A stretch of DNA of 64,000 nt from a bacterium (GCA_021794175.1 JAJYRI010000001.1:47983-111982); one strand, 5' to 3'. Positions 8,172-17,311 are shown, numbered from the stretch's first letter. The notes: generated by a model from the letters alone, not told the origin. Numbers and translations: made by a program.

Positions 8172-9367
8172 CCGAGAAGCGCTCCGTAGCGGATTTTGCA
8201 GTCGCCGGCGGTAGTCCACAGTTTTCTAAAATTATCCCGGTCGGTCAGCTCTACTTCCCTTCCTGGGACCGCTACGAAGCGGCGATGCGCGATATTTTCA
8301 ACCGGAGATATTACACCAATCACGGGCCCTTATTGGAGCGGTTGGAAGCGCGGCTGGAGGCGTTCTTCGGAGTTCGTCACGCGATAGCCGTTACGAACGC
8401 AACTATAGGCCTTATCATGATCGCGAAGGCGCTTTTTCGCAGCGGCAAGATCCTGGTGCCGGGGTTCACGTTCGTGGGAACCGCACAAGCGATCTCTTTC
8501 GCAGGCTTAGATCCGGTCTTTTGCGATGTCGACGCATCAACGCATCATGTGACGCCCGAATCCCTGGATCGTGCCTTCGAGCCCGACCTTCGCGCCATCC
8601 TTGGGGTGAACTTGTGGGGCGGCGCGGTGGATTTTGGATCGATACAACACTTTGCTGAATCGAAGGGAATTCCGGTATTTTATGATTCGGCGCACGGTAT
8701 CGGGTCGAGTATCGGCGGACGCCGTCTAGGAAGCTTCGGACTCGCCGAAGTGTTTTCATTTCATGCAACGAAGGTGCTCGGGTCGACCGAGGGCGGTTGT
8801 ATCTGCACCAATGATGACGACCTCGCGGCGCTCTTGCGGAATATGCGTTGCGGCTATGGAATGGGGCGTATCGTTGAGGTCCCGGTAACCACGAATGGGC
8901 GGATGTCGGAGGCGCAGGCGGCGATAGCACTCATGAGCCTCGACGACCTCGACGAACACATAGCGCGAAATCAGGCGCTGGCCGCTCGTTACGCCGCGGC
9001 GCTCAGCGAGGTTCCGGGTATAGAACTCTGCGAGCCATCGGGTGTTGATTTCTCAAACAGGCAATACCTTGTCTGCGCCGTCGATGAGGATACCTTCGGG
9101 CTCTCGCGAGATCGACTCGCCCGTCTGCTCAAGGCCGAAAATATCTACGCGCGACGGTACTTTTTCCCCGGAGTCCATCGTAGCGTTCCCTATGCAACAC
9201 AATACCCTCAGTATCTCGATCGGCTTACGACGACCGACGCGCTCTGTTCGAAACTCATCCAGCTGCCGATCGGCGCGCTCGTGACCGAGGAGGATATCGA
9301 TGCGATCGGTGGGGTCATTCGTGTCGCTTCCCGCCACGCGCACGCCTTGCAGAGATATTTAACCTAA
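8168..9367 (+). CDS. DegT/DnrJ/EryC1-family PLP aminotransferase 2
   Basis: 399 residues and the second of a tandem pair. PLP lysine K202 lies in FSFHATKVLGSTEGG, and D173 in VFYDSAHGIGSS replaces the D of paralogue 1. Start ATG 8168 overlaps the previous stop (ATGA), so translation is probably coupled. The active-site surroundings differ between the two copies, which suggests two substrates or a heterodimer. The following WbqC-like gene is 4 bp away, a neighbour often found with sugar aminotransferases in O-antigen clusters. Confidence 0.88.
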   Translation: MTEKRSVADFAVAGGSPQFSKIIPVGQLYFPSWDRYEAAMRDIFNRRYYTNHGPLLERLEARLEAFFGVRHAIAVTNATIGLIMIAKALFRSGKILVPGFTFVGTAQAISFAGLDPVFCDVDASTHHVTPESLDRAFEPDLRAILGVNLWGGAVDFGSIQHFAESKGIPVFYDSAHGIGSSIGGRRLGSFGLAEVFSFHATKVLGSTEGGCICTNDDDLAALLRNMRCGYGMGRIVEVPVTTNGRMSEAQAAIALMSLDDLDEHIARNQALAARYAAALSEVPGIELCEPSGVDFSNRQYLVCAVDEDTFGLSRDRLARLLKAENIYARRYFFPGVHRSVPYATQYPQYLDRLTTTDALCSKLIQLPIGALVTEEDIDAIGGVIRVASRHAHALQRYLT

Positions 9368-9371
9368 ACCG

Positions 9372-10094
9372 ATGCGGCTGGCGATCATGCAACCGTACTT
9401 CTTTCCGAACGCCGGTCACTTTGCGCTGATCGCTCGCAGCGATCGCTGGATCGTTTTCGACATCACCCAATATACGCCGAAATCCTGGATGACGCGAAAT
9501 CGCGTTTTGCGGCGTGACGGGGGGTGGGCATATATTCAGCTACCCGTTCGGAACGCCTCGCGTTCGCAACGTATTCGCGAGGTCATGGTTGGGGATTTGA
9601 CTGCAGCGTCGCAGCAGGTGCTCGGTGCGATAAGCCATTATCGCAAGCGCGCCCCGTTTTTTGCGGTCGTTGAAGATATCGTGCGCGATACGTTTGCTCG
9701 AACTGCGGAAACGATGGTCGAGGTGAACGTGCGCTCGTTAAAACTCACGTGTTCCTACCTCGACATTCCTTTCCATTATGAAATTTGCTCGGAGATGCAG
9801 CTGGATCTGCCCGATCGGACGAGCCCCGGGGGGTGGGCGCCGCGAATCGCTGCGGCGGTGGGTGCAGGCGAATATGTCAACCCTATCGGTGGACGCGAGC
9901 TTTTTAATCCAGCGGATTTTGCTTCGCGCGGCGTAACGCTCTCGTTTCTTGAAACCCCCGATTTCGTTTATGCGACCGGACCATTCGCCTACGAGCCCGG
10001 CCTCTCTATTCTCGATGTGATGATGTGGAACGAGCCATCGGCGATTCGCGCTTATTTCGAAAGCGCGCGTATCGTTCCGGCTATTTCTTCGTAA
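9372..10094 (+). CDS. WbqC-like family protein
   Basis: 240 residues beginning MRLAIMQPYFFPNAGHFALI, the signature N-terminus of the WbqC family, followed by FDITQYTPKSWMTRNRVL. Family members occur in O-antigen and aminosugar clusters; some are proposed to attach an amino acid or acyl group to the new amine, but the chemistry is poorly known. It is the last plus-strand gene of the island, and its 3' end overlaps the convergent methyltransferase by 14 bp. Confidence 0.85.
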   Translation: MRLAIMQPYFFPNAGHFALIARSDRWIVFDITQYTPKSWMTRNRVLRRDGGWAYIQLPVRNASRSQRIREVMVGDLTAASQQVLGAISHYRKRAPFFAVVEDIVRDTFARTAETMVEVNVRSLKLTCSYLDIPFHYEICSEMQLDLPDRTSPGGWAPRIAAAVGAGEYVNPIGGRELFNPADFASRGVTLSFLETPDFVYATGPFAYEPGLSILDVMMWNEPSAIRAYFESARIVPAISS

Positions 10095-10791
10095 AGAGAA
10101 AAAACGGTTCGAGCGGGTTGCAGCCGTATCGAGCTGCGTCGTGCTGCGGAAGCACCCGGTCGTGGGGGAAAAGGTCGCCTTCAAGCCCCGAACTGCGAAT
10201 GCAGTCGGCAACATCGCGTCCGAAGAGCCGAACGTGATCTTCCTGTCCATAGAAAAACCGCGCCTGCTCTGGGGAGAGCGATCCGACGAATTCCAGCCGG
10301 TAGCGGAGCGTGGGTACGTATGGGGTCTGGGCGACAAGATAGCCTTCGGGGGAGAGCGTGCGATAAAATTCGCGAGACGCGGCCTCGGGATCCGAAACGT
10401 GTTCTAACACGTGGTTGCACAGGATGAGATCGAAGCTTGCGTCGGGGAATTCCATGCGTTCGCAATCGACGCGGACGAGATCCGGCGAGCTCGGGAAGAG
10501 GTCGCCCCGAATATATGCGGCGGGTCGTCGGGCTGAAATAAGGGGGACGATCTTCGCTTCGGGGGCGATATGCAGGATGCGCGCTCCCGCGATGCGGTCG
10601 GCGACCCCGGAAATGGTGAGATAGAGCCAAAGGTGGCGGTCGCGATCGTTGCACCCGCAATTCGGACACAAATAGTTCCGAAGGTCGGAGCCCACCGTGC
10701 CCATCATCGCCATGAGCGGGCTACGGGCACTAGCGTTCGGGTGCGGGAGCCACGCCGAGATCTCCGATTCGCAGACGGCACAGAACGGCAT
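10081..10791 (-). CDS. SAM methyltransferase with N-terminal zinc-ribbon
   Basis: 236 residues. Two CxxC pairs (FCAVC and LCPNCGC, residues 4-7 and about 42-47) suggest a zinc-binding head, followed by a class I methyltransferase core: ILHIAPEAKI in the motif I position, CERMEFPDASFDLILCNHVLEHV in motifs II/III, and the loop PEGYLVAQTP. Similar proteins occur in glycan clusters. It is the downstream gene of the minus-strand group rmlB-rmlA, 15 bp after rmlA, and may methylate a product of the same pathway. Confidence 0.78.
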   Translation of the reverse strand: MPFCAVCESEISAWLPHPNASARSPLMAMMGTVGSDLRNYLCPNCGCNDRDRHLWLYLTISGVADRIAGARILHIAPEAKIVPLISARRPAAYIRGDLFPSSPDLVRVDCERMEFPDASFDLILCNHVLEHVSDPEAASREFYRTLSPEGYLVAQTPYVPTLRYRLEFVGSLSPEQARFFYGQEDHVRLFGRDVADCIRSSGLEGDLFPHDRVLPQHDAARYGCNPLEPFFLFTKK

Positions 10792-10806
10792 CGGGCTAGT
10801 TCGTCC

Positions 10807-11544
10807 TCACGTGCCGTCTCCCGACCCCATCCGTTCGCGTGCGATAAGCTGTGTCGCGTTGAACAGCGATTCGAACTGGCCGGCATCGGTCCACCAACCG
10901 TCGAGGATGTCGTAATGCAGATCGCCTTCGCGTATGTAGTGGTTATTCACGTCGGTGATCTCGAGCTCTCCCCGGTGCGAGGGCTTGATGCGGCGGATAA
11001 AATCGAAAACGCGGCGGTCGTACATGTAGATTCCGGTTACCGCATAGCCGCTCTTGGGCTGCGCGGGTTTCTCTTCGATCCGCACGATGCGCTCGCCGTC
11101 GAGTTCGGGTACGCCGAAGCGCTCCGGGTCTTCGACGGCTTTGAGGAGAATGCGCGCGCCGGAATCTTGTTGCTCGAAGCGGCGCACGTATGGCGAGATA
11201 TCGTCCTGCACGATATTGTCGCCGAGAATAACGACGACGCGGTTCCCTTCGGCGAAATGCTCGCAGAGTTTGAGCGCGTCGGCGATTCCGCCTTCGCCCT
11301 CTTGATAGGTGTAATAGATATCCTTGAGCCCGAACTCCGAGCCGTTACCGAGCAGGCGAAGGAAATCGCCCGCCGAGTTTCCGCCGGTAACGATCATGAT
11401 ATCTTGGATGCCGGCGCGGACCAGCGTTTCGATCGGATAGTAGATCATCGGCTTGTCGTAGATCGGCAAGAGATGTTTGTTGGTAACCTTCGTGAGCGGG
11501 CGCAAGCGGCTGCCGAGCCCACCTGCGAGGATGATGCCTTTCAT
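10807..11544 (-). CDS. rmlA: Glucose-1-phosphate thymidylyltransferase, short form
   Basis: Makes dTDP-glucose from dTTP and glucose-1-phosphate in the cytoplasm. The N-terminus MKGIILAGGLGSRLRPLT is the nucleotide-binding signature (residues 1-18), followed by KHLLPIYDKPMIYYP and EKPAQPKSGYAVTGIYMYD. At 245 residues it is shorter than the usual ~290 of E. coli RmlA and lacks the C-terminal helical part, as in other short forms. AAGGAG lies 11 bases before the start. It forms an operon with rmlB (15 bp apart), supplying dTDP-4-keto-6-deoxyglucose to the island. Confidence 0.93.
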   Translation of the reverse strand: MKGIILAGGLGSRLRPLTKVTNKHLLPIYDKPMIYYPIETLVRAGIQDIMIVTGGNSAGDFLRLLGNGSEFGLKDIYYTYQEGEGGIADALKLCEHFAEGNRVVVILGDNIVQDDISPYVRRFEQQDSGARILLKAVEDPERFGVPELDGERIVRIEEKPAQPKSGYAVTGIYMYDRRVFDFIRRIKPSHRGELEITDVNNHYIREGDLHYDILDGWWTDAGQFESLFNATQLIARERMGSGDGT

Positions 11545-11559
11545 CGGCGAGCGATCTCC

Positions 11560-12564
11560 TTATCGGTGCGCGTACTGGCGCTGGTAGTATGCGAGGAACT
11601 CTCCGGATTTGAGCGGGCGCCACCACGATTCGTGCTCTCGGTACCAGGCGATGGTCGCCTCGAGCCCGCCTTCGAAATCGATCTGCGGGCGCCATCCCAA
11701 TGCGTGCGCCTTCGCGCTCGAAATCGCGTAGCGACGGTCGTGCCCTTCGCGATCGGCGACGTGCCGCACGTGGCTCTCGAAAGATCGCCCGCAGCCCTCG
11801 AGCAGGCGGCGGGTGATCTCGATATTGGTCCGCGGATTACCGCCGCCGATATTGTAAACCTCGCCGAGTTCGCCGCGCTCGAGGACGCCGAGAATACCGC
11901 GTGCATGATCCTCGACGTGGAGCCAGTCGCGTACCTGCAGGCCGTCACCGTAGAGCGGCACGCTTTGGTCGTCGATCAGATTGGTCACGAAGAGCGGGAT
12001 GAGCTTCTCGGGGTACTGGTAGGGGCCGTAGGTATTACTACCGCGCGTGATGAGCACCGGGAGCCCGTAAGTGGTGCGGTAGGCGAGTACCTGGAGGTCG
12101 CCCCCGGCCTTACTCGCGCTGTAGGGGCTGCGCGGGCGCAGGGGGGAGCTTTCGATGGATTCCCCGCTCTCGACGTCTCCGTACACCTCGTCGGTAGAGA
12201 CCTGAAGGTAGCGGGCGATGCCGCGCTCGCGGACCGCCTCGAGCAGCGTATGCGTGCCGAGGATGTCGGTGCGTAAAAAGGCCTCGGGATCGAGGATCGA
12301 GCGATCGACGTGCGTCTCGGCGGCGAAGTTGACGATCGCATCGATCCCGTCGCCGATCGCTTCGGCAACCGCAGCCGGGTCCGTGATATCGCCTTTCAAG
12401 AAGCGGTAGCGCGCTCCGGCGGGGAGCTGGGCGAGGTTCGCGGGATTCGCCGCATAGGTCATCGCGTCGAGGTTGACGATCTCGACCTCCGGGCGTTCGG
12501 CGGCAAGCAAGCGGATGAAGGCCGAGCCGATGAATCCGAGGCCTCCGGTAACGAGATATCGCAT
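11560..12564 (-). CDS. rmlB: dTDP-glucose 4,6-dehydratase
   Basis: 334-residue extended SDR enzyme. It has the NAD-binding motif TGGLGFIGS at the N-terminus, STDEVYGD around residues 120-127 (catalytic Asp/Glu) and the active-site YSASK. It converts dTDP-glucose to dTDP-4-keto-6-deoxyglucose. Start chosen at 12564, where MRYLVTGG begins with GGAG 6 bases upstream; a longer open frame upstream overlaps the rpsB promoter and is not coding-like. No rmlC or rmlD follows, so the keto-sugar is probably used by the aminotransferases rather than turned into rhamnose here. Confidence 0.94.
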   Translation of the reverse strand: MRYLVTGGLGFIGSAFIRLLAAERPEVEIVNLDAMTYAANPANLAQLPAGARYRFLKGDITDPAAVAEAIGDGIDAIVNFAAETHVDRSILDPEAFLRTDILGTHTLLEAVRERGIARYLQVSTDEVYGDVESGESIESSPLRPRSPYSASKAGGDLQVLAYRTTYGLPVLITRGSNTYGPYQYPEKLIPLFVTNLIDDQSVPLYGDGLQVRDWLHVEDHARGILGVLERGELGEVYNIGGGNPRTNIEITRRLLEGCGRSFESHVRHVADREGHDRRYAISSAKAHALGWRPQIDFEGGLEATIAWYREHESWWRPLKSGEFLAYYQRQYAHR

Positions 12565-12603
12565 CGGAGGCTCCTTCGCGCTTGCATAACCTCCCTCCGC
12601 CCG

Positions 12604-12623
12604 TGCTATACTCCGAGGGTTGT
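12604..12623 (+). promoter_or_regulatory. rpsB promoter, extended -10 with conserved downstream element
   Basis: TGC-TATACT forms an extended -10 (12604-12612), followed by CGAGGG (12614-12619) and TGT. TTGCAT at 12582-12587 is a possible -35 with a long 19-bp spacer. The same 20-nt string recurs before rpmE with 18 of 20 identities. Transcription from here would give rpsB a leader of about 105 nt. Confidence 0.65.
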
Positions 12624-12724
12624 CAACTCGCCCGGCATGGAGGCTGGGCTTCGATGGTCCCAAAGAAACGCTCGCACCGCTCGGAGAGCATCGCGGTCGG
12701 GGGCCAGCTGAAAGGAACCCCTTC

Positions 12725-13495
12725 ATGTCTGTTATCTCTATGCGCGAGCTTCTTGAAGCCGGCGTACATTTCGGTCACCAGACCCGCCGTTGGAATCCGA
12801 AGATGAAACCGTACATCTTCCAGGAACGCAACGGTATCTACATCATCGATCTCGCCATCACGCTCCAGCGCGTCCGCGACACCTACGAGGTCGTCAAGCA
12901 GATGTCGCGCGAGGGGCGCGTCATTCTTTTCGTCGGAACGAAGAAGCAGGCCCAAGAGGTCGTCAAAGATGAGGCCGAGCGCGCCGGAACGTTCTACATC
13001 AACCAGCGCTGGTTGGGCGGAACGCTGACGAACTTCTCGACGATTCAGAAGCGCATCGCGCGCCTGCGCGAGCTCGAAGAGATGCGCCTGCAAGGCGACT
13101 TCGACCGCTTGCCCAAGAAAGAGGTCGCGAAGCTCCAGGACGAGCTCAACAAGCTCGAACGCTTCCTCGGCGGTATCAAAGAGATGCATCGCCTCCCCGA
13201 TGCGATCTTCATCGTCGATCCGAAGAAGGAGCGCATCGCCGTCCTCGAGGCGCGCAAACTCGGCATCCCGACGATCGCGGTGATCGATACCAACTGCGAC
13301 CCCGACGAGATCGACTACCCGATTCCGGGCAACGACGACGCGATTCGTGCCGTGAAGCTGATGGTCGGCAAGATGGCCGACGCGATCATCGAGGGCCGCA
13401 CCGAGGCGGAGAGCTCGTTCGACGGAGCCGTCTACGCCCAAGCCCCGATCGACGAAGCAGGCGCCTTCGAGGCGGCAGAGGCCGTCGCCGGCTAA
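12725..13495 (+). CDS. rpsB: Ribosomal protein S2
   Basis: 256-residue S2 of the small subunit. Typical segments are [22 protein letters not shown] at the N-terminus, FVGTKKQAQ and [19 protein letters not shown] sits 8 bases upstream of the ATG, which fixes the start. It heads the conserved rpsB-tsf-pyrH-frr block, divergent from rmlB. The leader contains no motif that I can firmly match to a known S2 autoregulatory RNA. Confidence 0.98.
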   Translation: MSVISMRELLEAGVHFGHQTRRWNPKMKPYIFQERNGIYIIDLAITLQRVRDTYEVVKQMSREGRVILFVGTKKQAQEVVKDEAERAGTFYINQRWLGGTLTNFSTIQKRIARLRELEEMRLQGDFDRLPKKEVAKLQDELNKLERFLGGIKEMHRLPDAIFIVDPKKERIAVLEARKLGIPTIAVIDTNCDPDEIDYPIPGNDDAIRAVKLMVGKMADAIIEGRTEAESSFDGAVYAQAPIDEAGAFEAAEAVAG

Positions 13496-13527
13496 AAGTT
13501 GCGCGCCCGTGAGGAGACCCGTCGCAA

Positions 13528-13549
13528 GGGAGGCCGTCGTCGGCCTCTC
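13528..13549 (+). terminator. Hairpin between rpsB and tsf (attenuator candidate)
   Basis: A 9-bp stem (GGGAGGCCG / CGGCCTCTC, one G-U) closes a TCGT tetraloop in the 95-bp rpsB-tsf gap. It is followed only by TTCGT, not a full U-run, so it would give partial termination or mRNA protection. Lower tsf than rpsB expression would fit. Confidence 0.55.
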
Positions 13550-13590
13550 TTCGTACGCATGAAAGCAAACGAACGCCAAGGAGAGAATCT

Positions 13591-14196
13591 GTGAGTACTA
13601 TGACCTACCAACCGAAGGCCGATGAGATTAAGGCCCTACGCGACGAGACCAGCGCCCCGATGATGGATTGCCGAAAAGCGCTGGTGGAAGCCGGCGGTGA
13701 CCGCGAGCGCGCCAAGGCGTTGCTGCTCGAACGCGGTGCGGCGCAAGCGCAGAAGAAATCGGAGCGGGCGGCGAACGAAGGGTTGGTCGGCAGCTACATT
13801 CACGCCGGCGGGAAGATCGGCGTTCTCGTTGAGATTAATTCCGAGACCGATTTCGTCGCGCGGAATCCGAAGTTCGGCGAGCTCGTTCGCGACGTGGCGA
13901 TGCACGTCGCTGCGATGTCGCCTGCGTACCTCGATCGCGCCTCGGTCCCCGAAGACGTCGTCGCGCAGGCGCGCAAAGAGCTCGAAGAGTCGGTGCCCGC
14001 AGGGAAGCCGCCCGAGGTCGCTGCGAAAATCGTCGAGGGCAAGCTCAACAAGTGGTACGAAGAGCACTGTTTGCTCGATCAGTCGTTCGTGAAGGACGAT
14101 TCGATCACGGTAGGCGATCTCGTGAATGCCGCCGTGGGAGCGCTCGGCGAGAACATCCGCGTTCGGCGATTCGTGAAGTTCGCGCTGGGCGAGTAG
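13591..14196 (+). CDS. tsf: Elongation factor Ts, short form
   Basis: Nucleotide exchange factor for EF-Tu. It has an N-terminal UBA-like domain (EIKALRDETSAPMMDCRKAL) and the core TDFVARN motif in NSETDFVARNPKFGELV. At 201 residues it has one core subdomain, like Thermus and cyanobacterial EF-Ts and unlike the 283-residue E. coli protein. It starts with GTG after GGAGAGA; ATG at 13600 is an alternative. Confidence 0.96.
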   Translation: MSTMTYQPKADEIKALRDETSAPMMDCRKALVEAGGDRERAKALLLERGAAQAQKKSERAANEGLVGSYIHAGGKIGVLVEINSETDFVARNPKFGELVRDVAMHVAAMSPAYLDRASVPEDVVAQARKELEESVPAGKPPEVAAKIVEGKLNKWYEEHCLLDQSFVKDDSITVGDLVNAAVGALGENIRVRRFVKFALGE

Positions 14197-14202
14197 ACAC
14201 AC

Positions 14203-14955
14203 GTGCAGGCGAGCACCGCGAGATTCTCTCGCGTCCTCATCAAACTCTCCGGCGAGGCGTTCGCTTCGAGCGCTAACGGCGTGGACGTGCGGACGACCGA
14301 GACGATGGCGCGGGAGATCGCCGACGTCGCGCGCAGCGGTGTCAGTATCGCCGTGGTGGTCGGCGGCGGAAATATATGGCGCGGAAAAGAGCACGAGGCC
14401 GCGGGCATGGAGCGCGCAACCGCCGATTATATGGGAATGCTCGCCACCACGATCAACGCGCTGGCGCTGCAGGATGCACTCGAACGAATCGGCGTACCGT
14501 CGCGCGTGCAGACGGCGATTGCGATGCATCAAATCGCCGAACCCTATATCCGTCGGCGGGCGATTCGCCATCTCGAAAAAGGGCGCGTCGTTATCTTTGC
14601 AGCAGGGACCGGGAACCCGTACTTTACGACCGACACCGCCGCAGCGCTGCGAGCGGTCGAGGTCGGCGCGCAGGCGATTCTCAAGGCGACCAAGGTCGAC
14701 GGCATCTATACCTCCGATCCCAAAAAGGATCCGGACGCCCGACGCTTCGAGCGGATCGATTACATGGATGCGCTCAATCGCGGCTTGGAAGTGATGGATA
14801 CGACGGCGATGGCGCTCTGCATGGATAATCGGTTGCCGATTCTCGTCTTCGACATGGGCGTTTCGGGAAACATTCGACGCGCGATCTACGGCGAAGCAAT
14901 CGGAACCTACGTTGGAAAAAATGAGGCGACGGTGATCGCCGGAGGAGTTGCATGA
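14203..14955 (+). CDS. pyrH: UMP kinase
   Basis: 250-residue hexameric bacterial UMP kinase of the amino-acid-kinase fold, making UDP from UMP. Signatures: [11 protein letters not shown] (N-terminal phosphate loop), [28 protein letters not shown] and [19 protein letters not shown]. It starts with GTG 6 bp after tsf and overlaps frr by ATGA. The order pyrH-frr is conserved in most bacteria. Confidence 0.97.
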   Translation: MQASTARFSRVLIKLSGEAFASSANGVDVRTTETMAREIADVARSGVSIAVVVGGGNIWRGKEHEAAGMERATADYMGMLATTINALALQDALERIGVPSRVQTAIAMHQIAEPYIRRRAIRHLEKGRVVIFAAGTGNPYFTTDTAAALRAVEVGAQAILKATKVDGIYTSDPKKDPDARRFERIDYMDALNRGLEVMDTTAMALCMDNRLPILVFDMGVSGNIRRAIYGEAIGTYVGKNEATVIAGGVA

Positions 14956-15509
14956 ACGAGTCGTTTTTTAAAGATGTCGAAAGCAAGATGCAGAAATGCG
15001 TCGATGCCACGCGCGCGGAATTTGCAGCGATTCGCACCGGGCGTGCAACCCCCGCGCTGCTCGATCGTTTACACGTCGATGCCTATGGGCAGAGCGTTCC
15101 GTTAAAGCAGGTCGCCGGTATCGCTACGCCCGACGCGCGAACGCTCGTCATCACCGCTTACGATAAAGGCGTCGTCGGCGAGATCCGCAAGGCGATCGAA
15201 AAGAGCGATCTCGGCATGAGCCCGAACGTCGACGGCACCACCATTCGCCTGAGCGTTCCACCGCTAAACGAAGAGCGCCGTCGCGATCTCGTGAAAGTCA
15301 TCAAGAAGAAGTCCGAAGACGGAAAAATTGCGCTTCGTAATGTACGCCATAAAGCGCACGACGATATCAAAGCGCAATTGAAAAGCTCGACAATTACCGA
15401 AGACGAGAGCAAGCGGATGCAGGAGCATCTGCAGAAATTGACCGATCGATATAGCAAAGATATCGATGGACTGGTCGTAACGAAAGAAAAAGAAGTGATG
15501 GAGGTCTGA
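14952..15509 (+). CDS. frr: Ribosome recycling factor
   Basis: 185-residue RRF, which splits post-termination ribosomes with EF-G. Typical features: the N-terminal three-helix half, then [34 protein letters not shown] and the C-terminal [26 protein letters not shown]. Length is normal. The start overlaps the pyrH stop (ATGA). Confidence 0.97.
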   Translation: MNESFFKDVESKMQKCVDATRAEFAAIRTGRATPALLDRLHVDAYGQSVPLKQVAGIATPDARTLVITAYDKGVVGEIRKAIEKSDLGMSPNVDGTTIRLSVPPLNEERRRDLVKVIKKKSEDGKIALRNVRHKAHDDIKAQLKSSTITEDESKRMQEHLQKLTDRYSKDIDGLVVTKEKEVMEV

Positions 15510-15520
15510 CGCAACTCCTC

Positions 15521-15721
15521 ATGGACCCGCAATTGGCGTTGATGCCCGAGGTCCATGCTCGCCGATTGCTTGGCGATCGGTGCGTGCGGACGCATGTCGT
15601 GCGGCCGTATGGAGGCTGGGCCGGGGTCGGAACGCTCCGCGTCATTGCCGTACGGGCCGTCGAGAGCGGGCTAGAACTGTTGGTCGGATACGAACGGTAC
15701 GACCGCATCGAGGGATCGTGA
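15521..15721 (+). CDS. Small hypothetical protein between frr and uppS
   Basis: 66-residue frame starting ATG 11 bp after frr and ending in a GTGA overlap with the uppS start, so it fits the operon's coupling pattern. The sequence is MDPQLALMPEVHARRL, then RPYGGWAGVGTLRVIAVR and LELLVGYERYDRIEG. There is no signal peptide or known motif. The tight packing argues for a real gene; the short length and lack of a recognised family argue caution. Confidence 0.55.
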   Translation: MDPQLALMPEVHARRLLGDRCVRTHVVRPYGGWAGVGTLRVIAVRAVESGLELLVGYERYDRIEGS

Positions 15722-16452
15722 AAGCCCCTGCTGCCGCCCCGAGTACCGGAGCAAACGCGACGATACCGCGGCATATCGCGATCATCATGGACGGCAATCG
15801 CCGCTGGGCGCGGCAGCGCGGGCTTCCCGCCGTCGAAGGGCATCGTCGCGGTATCCTCGCACTGCGCGAGATCACGCGCGCTGCTAGCGATTTCGGCGTC
15901 GAGGTTCTCACCGTTTACGGCTTTTCGACCGAGAACTGGCGTCGCGAGCCGACCGAGATCTCGTTTTTGTTCGATCTCTGCGTCTTTTTTGCTCGTACCG
16001 AGCTTGCCGAACTCAATAAAAATAACGTTCGCGTTCGCATCATCGGCGATTGGGAGGCGTTGCCCGCGCGCTCGCGCGAGGCGCTGGAGTCGCTCGCCCG
16101 CGATACTGCCGGCAATACCGGTCTGCTGTTAAACCTCGCCGTCAATTATAGTTCGCGGGCCGAATTGCGCGATGCGATGCGCGCCCTCGCTCGCGAGGTC
16201 GCCGCGGGCACCTTGGCTCCCGACCAAATCAGCGAGGAGACGCTCTCGGCACATCTTGCGACCGGCGATCTTCCCGATCCCGATTTGGTGATCCGGCCGG
16301 GCGGCGAGCGACGCCTGTCGAACTTCTTGCTCTATCAAGCGGCCTATGCCGAGCTGGTGATGAGCGATATTTTTTGGCCGGATTTTTCGCGCTCCGATTT
16401 TACCGCAGCGATCGAGGAATTCGGGAGGCGCGCTCGGCGCTGGGGCGCATGA
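15718..16452 (+). CDS. uppS: Undecaprenyl diphosphate synthase (cis-prenyltransferase)
   Basis: 244-residue cis-prenyltransferase that makes the C55 carrier for peptidoglycan and glycan export. It has the catalytic IIMDGNRRWARQRG (first Asp of the family), HRRG, FSTENWRR and the C-terminal DLVIRPGGERRLSNFLLYQAAYAELV (usually RTSGE; here RPGGE). GTG 15718 is chosen because it overlaps the preceding stop and matches the family length; an upstream extension is out of character. Confidence 0.95.
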   Translation: MKAPAAAPSTGANATIPRHIAIIMDGNRRWARQRGLPAVEGHRRGILALREITRAASDFGVEVLTVYGFSTENWRREPTEISFLFDLCVFFARTELAELNKNNVRVRIIGDWEALPARSREALESLARDTAGNTGLLLNLAVNYSSRAELRDAMRALAREVAAGTLAPDQISEETLSAHLATGDLPDPDLVIRPGGERRLSNFLLYQAAYAELVMSDIFWPDFSRSDFTAAIEEFGRRARRWGA

Positions 16453-17309
16453 GCGAGTCGGTCGCATCGAGTTCGGCGACCGCCGTTCGATCGGGGCGTC
16501 CTCAGGTGACCAAGCGCCGCGTTGCCGTGGGGCTTCTCATCGCCGCGATCGGCTTACCATCAATTGTCTGGGCGCCCGCGTTCGATCTTTTGGTGCTGGC
16601 GATCGGCCTCGCATGTCTCTACGAACTCAACGCGCTCTGTGAAATCAAAGGGCAAGAGCTCGAGTATCCGATCGCCGTCCTCGGCGTTTTTGCCTATATC
16701 GTTCTTGCGAGTCTCGGTCGACTGCAAAAATGGGAGGGCGTTCTGCTCGCCGGGGTGACGATCGCCGCTTTTTCCATCGGCATGTACGGCGACCAGCGCG
16801 GATATTTCGCGCGCACCGCCTATACGTTGCTCGCCGTCCTCTATATCGGGAAACTGCTCACCTACCTCGTTTTCTTGCGGAACCTTCCCGGCGTCGGAGC
16901 CTACTGGACCGTCTTTGCGCTCCTCTGTATCGCATTCACCGATATTTTCGGGATGTTGATCGGCAACCGTTTCGGGCGCCGACAACTCACGCGCATTTCA
17001 CCGAAGAAGACCGTCGAAGGATCGCTCGGTGCGCTGCTCTGCGTCGCCGCGTTCGCTGCGGCCGCCAGCTTTTACGCACCGCTCGGCTTGACGCTCTGGC
17101 AAGCGGTAGCACTCGCTGCCGCGACCAATATCGGCGCGCAGGCCGGCGACTTGGTGGAATCGGCGCTCAAACGCGATGTCGGCGTGAAAGATACGGGCAC
17201 CGCAATCGTCGGGCATGGCGGATTTCTCGACCGTTTCGACTCCTATCTCTTCGGCGGGACGGTCTTTTTCGCTGCGTTGCATATCCTCGGGCTGTTGAGC
17301 GTCCGCTGA
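16449..17309 (+). CDS. cdsA: Phosphatidate cytidylyltransferase
   Basis: 286-residue integral membrane enzyme making CDP-diacylglycerol from CTP and phosphatidate. It has about seven membrane segments and the family signature near the C-terminus: SALKRDVGVKDTGTAIVGHG followed by GFLDRFDS. FGRRQLTRISPKKTVEGS is the usual cytoplasmic loop. ATG overlaps the uppS stop (ATGA); 2 bp separate it from dxr. Confidence 0.95.
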   Translation: MSESVASSSATAVRSGRPQVTKRRVAVGLLIAAIGLPSIVWAPAFDLLVLAIGLACLYELNALCEIKGQELEYPIAVLGVFAYIVLASLGRLQKWEGVLLAGVTIAAFSIGMYGDQRGYFARTAYTLLAVLYIGKLLTYLVFLRNLPGVGAYWTVFALLCIAFTDIFGMLIGNRFGRRQLTRISPKKTVEGSLGALLCVAAFAAAASFYAPLGLTLWQAVALAAATNIGAQAGDLVESALKRDVGVKDTGTAIVGHGGFLDRFDSYLFGGTVFFAALHILGLLSVR

Positions 17310-17311
17310 AA

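Noticed and set aside
10570..12276. 568-codon open frame opposite rmlB and rmlA
   Set aside because: It mirrors two well-supported enzymes and has no recognisable domain. GC-rich DNA leaves long antisense frames.
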